Shown here piece after piece: positions 59,636 to 64,000 of a stretch of DNA of 64,000 nt. A program made the position numbers and the translations under genes. Below the pieces are notes generated by a model. It made no database searches, was not told the DNA's origin, and saw only the letters and a program-made list of their open reading frames with translations. The stretch's first letter is position 1, and each line of letters begins with the position of its first letter. The stretch is taken from contig CAXULW010000005.1 in NCBI GenBank assembly GCA_964252015.1, forward strand, positions 1 through 64,000. The letters run 5' to 3'. The DNA comes from CAXSBR01 sp964252015. Its GTDB lineage: Bacteria; Actinomycetota; Actinomycetes; Mycobacteriales; Jatrophihabitantaceae.

Positions 59636-59671
59636 GGTTTCACAGATCGTTTGCGTACATCAATGATATTG
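59636..59671. promoter_or_regulatory. AT-rich segment with CAAT-N3-ATTG, possible MarR operator
   Basis: The one AT-rich stretch in this divergent intergenic region contains CAATGATATTG (59661-59671). MarR operators are usually short inverted repeats in divergent promoters. Inferred only. Confidence 0.35.
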
Positions 59672-59707
59672 TCTCGTCATCGAAGACCACCGATCCGAGG
59701 AGACACC

Positions 59708-60129
59708 ATGGCTGTACACGAAGGCGTCACGGCGTCGACATCGTCACCCATCCGCGCCCGGGCGGCTGTCGCCGCAGGCATCGCCGCCCTCGGCTCCGTC
59801 GTCGCGGTAGACTCGTTGGCATCGTCGGCAAGGCGGCCGGCGCTGCGCACGTCATCCAGCTGATGGCGGTTCCCCTGGCCCTGCTGACGATCATCGGCGT
59901 GGTGGTGGCCACGGCCGCCTGGGTCGTCATCGGCAGAAAGAACCCGAACCTGCTCAAGCGTCTCGTGCCGATCGTGCTGGTGCTGTCGTTCATCCCGGAC
60001 CTCGCGCTCGGTGCCGGCGGCACGGCCTGGAGTGCCGTGATTACGCTCATGGTCGCGCACGCGGCGGTGTTCGCGGTGACCGTGCCCGTCCTGCTGACGC
60101 GGTTGCCTCCCAGCCAACTCGACGCCTAG
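59708..60129 (+). pseudogene. DUF6069-like membrane protein, frameshifted
   Basis: ATG 59708 follows GAGGAG and opens MAVHEGVTASTSSPIRARAAVAAGIAALGSVVAVD. The remaining membrane part LVGIVGKAAGAAHVIQLMAVPLALLTIIGVVVATAAWVVIGRKNP...WSAVITLMVAHAAVFAVTVPVL is in another frame; frames join near 59811-59815, where a single missing base (GTAGA-CTCGTTGGC) would restore one polypeptide. The joined protein would have about four spans, as in DUF6069 proteins. It is either a true mutation or a base-calling error. Confidence 0.55.
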
Positions 60130-60202
60130 ACCTCGCATCGCCTCGGCCACGGTCATCGAACGGTGCGTCAATAATCGGTTGTGCTGGCCGAACCCGGGGG
60201 AC

Positions 60203-60208
60203 TACCGT
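60203..60208 (+). promoter_or_regulatory. -10 box of leaderless GNAT transcript
   Basis: TACCGT, then CCGGCG, then the ATG at 60215. Confidence 0.6.
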
Positions 60209-60214
60209 CCGGCG

Positions 60215-60742
60215 ATGCCGAATCCGCCTGGTGAGCTCCGGCTTCGGCCGTTGCGCGATGCGGACGAAGCATCGGTCCGCGCCGCCAACACGGAACTGGC
60301 CGCGGACGGCTTCGACTTCGCCCTCGGGCTGGACCCGGACGTGGCGTGGGCGGCGTACCGGCAGGCCAAGATCGACGCGCACCTGGGCCTCGGCCTGCCC
60401 GGTGATTGGGTGCCATCGAGCTTTCTGATCGGCGAGCTCGACGGCCAGGTGGCCGGCCGCGTCTCGATCCGGCATGAGCTGAACGACTGGCTGTTCCGCG
60501 AGGGCGGGCACATCGGCTACGGCGTGCGGCCGACGTTCCGGCGCCGCGGCGTGGCCACCGGATTGCTGCGCCAGGGCCTGATCGTCGCCCGCGCCCATGG
60601 GGTCGACCGGGTGCTGGTCACCTGCGATGACGACAACGTCGGTTCGGCGATCGTGATCGAGCGGTGCGGCGGCCGGCTCGACCCCGTCCAACCGCTCTCG
60701 GACGGGCCGGGCCTGCCCAAGCACCGTTACTGGATCGACTGA
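60215..60742 (+). CDS. GNAT family N-acetyltransferase
   Basis: 175 aa. LRLRPLRDADEASVRAANTELAADGFDF, then acetyl-CoA-binding HIGYGVRPTFRRRGVATGLLRQGLIVARAHGVDRVLVTCDDDNVGSAIVIERCGGRL. Substrate unknown. Start ATG 60215 is supported by a TANNNT -10 with 6-nt spacing. Confidence 0.85.
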   Translation: MPNPPGELRLRPLRDADEASVRAANTELAADGFDFALGLDPDVAWAAYRQAKIDAHLGLGLPGDWVPSSFLIGELDGQVAGRVSIRHELNDWLFREGGHIGYGVRPTFRRRGVATGLLRQGLIVARAHGVDRVLVTCDDDNVGSAIVIERCGGRLDPVQPLSDGPGLPKHRYWID

Positions 60743-60761
60743 ACCGCGGTTCCGCGGTCAG
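60739..60761. terminator. Hairpin after the GNAT gene
   Basis: CTGAACCGCGG pairs with CCGCGGTCAG (one bulge), loop TT, starting at the stop codon; it separates the convergent GNAT and gpm genes. Confidence 0.55.
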
Positions 60762-60811
60762 CTTGCGACCGTGGTGGCGACGGTGATCAGGACGGCGCAG
60801 GCCACGGAGGT

Positions 60812-61570
60812 CTACTTCGCCTTGCCCTGGTTGGCCACGGCCTGGATGGCCGCCGCGGCCGCGTCCGGGTCCAGGTAGCGGCCCGGCCCGGTCGGCCGGA
60901 GCGTGGTGGCGTCGAGTTCGTAGCTCAGCGGGATACCGGTGGGCACGTTCAGCTCGACGATGGCGTCGTCGCCGATGCCGTCCAGGTACTTGATCAGTGC
61001 CCGGATCGAGTTTCCGTGCGCGGCGATCAGCACGGTCTGGCCCAGCCGCAGATCCGGCACCACGGCGTCGAACCAGTACGGCAGCATCCGGGCCACCACG
61101 TCCTTGAGACACTCGGTACGCGGCACCGTCTCGAGCAGGTTGGCGTAACGCGGATCGCTGACCTGGCTGAAGGGGTCGTCGTCGGCCAGCGGCGGGGGTG
61201 GCGAGTCGTAGGAACGGCGCCAGCGCATGAACTGCTCGTCGCCGAACTCCGCCCGCACCTGGGCCTTGTCCTTGCCCTGCAGGGCGCCGTAGTGGCGTTC
61301 GTTCAGCCGCCACGAGCGGTGCACCGGGATCCAATGCCGCTCGGCCGCGTCGAGCGCGATGCCCGCCGTGCGGATCGCCCGGCGCAGCAACGAGGTGTGG
61401 ACGACGTCGGGCAGCAGCCCGAACTCGCGCAACAGCTCGCCCCCGCGGCGTCCTTCGCGCTCGCCCGCCTCGGTCAGGTCGACGTCGACCCACCCGGTGA
61501 ACAGGTTCTTTTCGTTCCAATCACTTTCGCCGTGTCGGAGCAGGATGAGCCGCGCGGTGTCCGTAGCCAT
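60812..61570 (-). CDS. gpmA: 2,3-bisphosphoglycerate-dependent phosphoglycerate mutase
   Basis: 252 aa, glycolysis. LILLRHGESDWNEKNLFTGWVDVDLTEAG carries the phospho-His; RHYGALQGKDKAQV and VLIAAHGNSIRALIKYLDGI complete the active site. ATG 61570 (MATDTARL) has AGGA about 8 nt upstream; an ATG 9 nt earlier is possible. In mycobacteria gpm1 also neighbours senX3-regX3. Confidence 0.93.
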   Translation of the reverse strand: MATDTARLILLRHGESDWNEKNLFTGWVDVDLTEAGEREGRRGGELLREFGLLPDVVHTSLLRRAIRTAGIALDAAERHWIPVHRSWRLNERHYGALQGKDKAQVRAEFGDEQFMRWRRSYDSPPPPLADDDPFSQVSDPRYANLLETVPRTECLKDVVARMLPYWFDAVVPDLRLGQTVLIAAHGNSIRALIKYLDGIGDDAIVELNVPTGIPLSYELDATTLRPTGPGRYLDPDAAAAAIQAVANQGKAK

Positions 61571-61693
61571 ATCGCTCATCCTGCCAGGCCGGAAATCACG
61601 CCACCGCTTTGCTGGTCGACGCGCCCCATGGACACGCGCCCATGACAACGCGCCCAAGCATCAGCCCGGCCAGCAAAGCGCGGAAGACAATGC

Positions 61694-62290
61694 TTACCTT
61701 CGGGCCAGGCCGCGCAGCACGGTGTCGACGACGAACTCGGCCTGGGCCCGGCTGAACCGGGGCTGGTGGGTGAGCCCGGCGGCGATCACCGGGGCCAGGA
61801 GCAGGTCGACCGCCCAGTTCAGATCGGCGCTCGGATCGAGGTCGCCGGCGTCGACGCCACGCTGGAGGCAGTCCCGGATGACCTTGCGCCGCGGCAACAT
61901 CACCCGCGCGCGGATCTGGCGGTAACGCTCCGGACGTTCGATGCCGTCCGAGGTGAGGCGTTGCATGAGCCGCACCTGGCGCCGGTCGTTCCAGTGGTCG
62001 CGCATCCGGTCGATCAGGAACAGCAGCTGCGTACGAACCGTGCCGGGCGGTGGTTCGACGACCTCGCCCTTGATCCGGGAGAGCGCGTCGATGATCAGGT
62101 CGTCTTTGGCCGGCCAACGCCGGTAGACCGTGGTCTTGGCTACGCCGGCCCGAGCCGCGACCGCTTCCATGCTGGTGCCGTTGTAGCCGAACTCGATCAG
62201 CAGGTCGAGGGCGGCGTCGAGGATCGCCGGGTCGACCAGGGCGTCGCGCGGGCGACCAGCGGTTCGGGCGGTAGTGCTCACGGCGCTCAT
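61694..62290 (-). CDS. TetR family transcriptional regulator
   Basis: 198 aa. HTH at residues about 18-60: ILDAALDLLIEFGYNGTSMEAVAARAGVAKTTVYRRWPAKDDLIIDAL. Its ATG overlaps the MFS stop codon (ATGA), so it is co-transcribed with the pump it probably controls. Confidence 0.9.
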   Translation of the reverse strand: MSAVSTTARTAGRPRDALVDPAILDAALDLLIEFGYNGTSMEAVAARAGVAKTTVYRRWPAKDDLIIDALSRIKGEVVEPPPGTVRTQLLFLIDRMRDHWNDRRQVRLMQRLTSDGIERPERYRQIRARVMLPRRKVIRDCLQRGVDAGDLDPSADLNWAVDLLLAPVIAAGLTHQPRFSRAQAEFVVDTVLRGLARR

Positions 62291-63987
62291 GCGTTGGCCA
62301 GTTCGGCGTCGACGCGCTTGCGGTGCCGCGCGGTCCGCTCGTCGCGTCGGCGCCCGGGCAGGAAGCTGAACGCGACCACGGCGCCGAGCCACGCGGTGCC
62401 GCCGGCCGCGATCGAGGCCACGTGCATGCCCGAGACGAAGGCGTTCTTCGAGTCCTGCAGGAAGTCGCCGACGACCTTCTGGTCGGTGGCCCGGGTGGCG
62501 GCGACCTGAGCCGGTGTCAGCGCTGCCCCGGCTACCTTCTGGCGCGCCTGCAGGGCCGCAGCGGCCCGCCCGGCGAACTCGAGCGAGGCCCCGATCGATT
62601 CGCTGGTGTCCTTACGCACCAGGGGTTTCACCTGGGCCGAACGCGGCAGTGCGCTCACCGCGGCCGGGGGCTGATCGAGCCGGGCCGCGACCGTGGCCGG
62701 CGTGTTGGCTCCGAGCTGGCCGCGGTAGACCACGGCCAGGATCGAGCCGAGGATGGCGACGCCGAGGGCGCCGGCCACCTGGCGGACGGTGTTGTTCACG
62801 GCCGACCCGGCGCCGGCCTTCTCCCGCGGCACCGCGCTCATGATCGCGTTGGTGGCCGGGGCCATGGTCAGACCCATGCCGGCGCCCTGGCCGAACATGA
62901 GGACCTCGATGAACCACTGGGCGGTGCCCTGGCCGACGAACACATACGACGCCATGCAGAGCCCGACCAGGGTCAATCCGCCGCCGGCGACGTAGCGCGT
63001 GCCGAAACGGGTGGACAGCCGGGCGGCGATGGGCGCGAAGCCCATGACCCCGACGGCCACCGGGATCAGCGCCACGCCGGCGGCCAGCGGGGTGTAGTTC
63101 CGCACGCCCTGCAGGAAGTAGGCCAGGTAGAAGGTGGAACCCATCAGCGCGAAGAACGTCAACGCGATGGCCGCGCCGCCGGCCGCGAACTGCCGGTTCT
63201 TGAACAGGTTGACGTCGATGGTGGGGTGACTGCTGCGCCGTTGCAGAACCACGAACACGGCCAGCATCGCGACGCCCAGGGCCACGGCACCCAGCGCCTG
63301 CACGGTGAACCAGTGGTTGCTGTTACCGCCCTCGATGATCCCGTACACCAGCAGCACCAACGCGACGATGGACAACAGCACGCCGGACGGATCGACCTTC
63401 TGCGGGCGCGGGTCCTTGGACTCGGGCACCAGGAAGAAGATGGCGATCACGCCGACGATGACGAACGGGACGTTGACCAGGAAGACGGAGCCCCACCAGA
63501 AGTACTTGATCAGCGCGCCGCCGGCGATCGGGCCGAGGGCGATGGCCATGCCCGACGAGCCGGCCCAGATGCCGATGGCCTTGCCGCGCTCCTCGGGCTC
63601 GAAGACGTTCTGGATGATCGACAGCGTCTGCGGCTGGACCGCGGCGGCGCCGATGCCCATCAGCGAGCGGAAGATGATGAGCTCGGTCGGGTTGTGGGCG
63701 AACGAGCACAGCGCCGACGTGACCCCGAAACAGGTCATGCCCAGCAGGAGGACCTTCTTGCGCCCGATCCGGTCGCCGATGACGCCCCAGGTGATGAGCA
63801 GGCCGGCGAAGACGAGCGCGTAGGAGTCGACCGCCCATTGCATCTGGCTCTGCGAGGCATCCAGGCTGCTCTGGATCGTCTTCAACGCCACGTTGAGGAT
63901 CGTGTTGTCCATGATCACCACCAGCAGGCAGATGACCAGCACGGACAGGATCGACCACCGCCGCCGCTGAATCGTCTCGGCGTCCAT
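62287..63987 (-). CDS. MFS transporter, DHA2 (EmrB/QacA) family
   Basis: 566 aa, 14 spans. VVIMDNTILNVALKTIQSSLD, GVIGDRIGRKKVLLLGM (motif A) and GGALIKYFWWGSVFLVNVPF fit drug:H+ antiporters. The ATG at 63987 follows AAGGAG (63995-64000), so the start is certain and the gene is complete. A C-terminal loop region and last span are followed by a basic tail. The TetR gene overlaps its 3' end, typical of an efflux pump with its repressor. Confidence 0.9.
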   Translation of the reverse strand: MDAETIQRRRWSILSVLVICLLVVIMDNTILNVALKTIQSSLDASQSQMQWAVDSYALVFAGLLITWGVIGDRIGRKKVLLLGMTCFGVTSALCSFAHNPTELIIFRSLMGIGAAAVQPQTLSIIQNVFEPEERGKAIGIWAGSSGMAIALGPIAGGALIKYFWWGSVFLVNVPFVIVGVIAIFFLVPESKDPRPQKVDPSGVLLSIVALVLLVYGIIEGGNSNHWFTVQALGAVALGVAMLAVFVVLQRRSSHPTIDVNLFKNRQFAAGGAAIALTFFALMGSTFYLAYFLQGVRNYTPLAAGVALIPVAVGVMGFAPIAARLSTRFGTRYVAGGGLTLVGLCMASYVFVGQGTAQWFIEVLMFGQGAGMGLTMAPATNAIMSAVPREKAGAGSAVNNTVRQVAGALGVAILGSILAVVYRGQLGANTPATVAARLDQPPAAVSALPRSAQVKPLVRKDTSESIGASLEFAGRAAAALQARQKVAGAALTPAQVAATRATDQKVVGDFLQDSKNAFVSGMHVASIAAGGTAWLGAVVAFSFLPGRRRDERTARHRKRVDAELANA

Positions 63988-64000
63988 CGCGTACTCCTTC

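Overview
This 64-kb, very GC-rich window reads as the chromosome of a high-GC Gram-positive bacterium (Actinomycetota). The evidence is dense coding on both strands, GTG and TTG starts, many leaderless -10 boxes placed 6-7 nt before the start codon, and typical actinobacterial gene orders: hemL-phosphatase-resA-ccdA-resB-ccsB, hemA-hemC-hemD with rex, proC-HTH-bS22-epimerase-acyltransferase, and senX3-regX3 beside phoU. Menaquinone is made by the futalosine route (mqnA, mqnC, mqnE, ubiX, UbiA- and UbiD-type genes), which with the BldN/RsbN-like pair suggests a Frankineae-like lineage; I cannot name the genus.

Layout. 1-11 kb: 3' end of a DUF222/HNH gene, an F420-type oxidoreductase, a DMT transporter in an operon with mqnC and a 49-aa gene, an MFS pump, an esterase, a SigE-type sigma factor with a BNR-repeat membrane protein, and mqnA overlapping a type II NADH dehydrogenase. 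11-14 kb: an inositol-phosphatase-like gene, then a candidate retron (promoter, about 183-nt msr-msd RNA bounded by an inverted repeat, reverse transcriptase). 14-22 kb: a frameshifted VOC gene, DUF4229-mqnE, and an olefin operon (oleA, fused oleBC, oleD). 22-32 kb: PaiB-like and Lrp regulators, a secreted nuclease-like protein, ubiX, transglutaminase, CorA, UbiA and UbiD, exonuclease III, a methyltransferase. 32-48 kb: cytochrome c maturation genes followed by haem synthesis genes and Rex with a clear operator. 48-56 kb: BldN-like sigma and DUF5667 partner, acyltransferase, epimerase, bS22, HTH protein, proC with a proline-dehydrogenase remnant. 55-64 kb: RegX3/SenX3 and PhoU around a PHO box, MarR with a frameshifted DUF6069-like gene, GNAT, phosphoglycerate mutase, TetR with an MFS pump.

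Functionally the core is respiration and redox: menaquinone, NDH-2, haem, cytochrome c and the NADH sensor Rex lie together. The most unusual item is the candidate retron at 11987-13625: a 19-bp a1/a2 stem, two msr-like hairpins, one msd-like hairpin, and a retron-type reverse transcriptase related in my recollection to myxobacterial Mx162 RT, with no obvious effector gene. Several families of large intergenic palindromes and tandem repeats are the second unusual feature.
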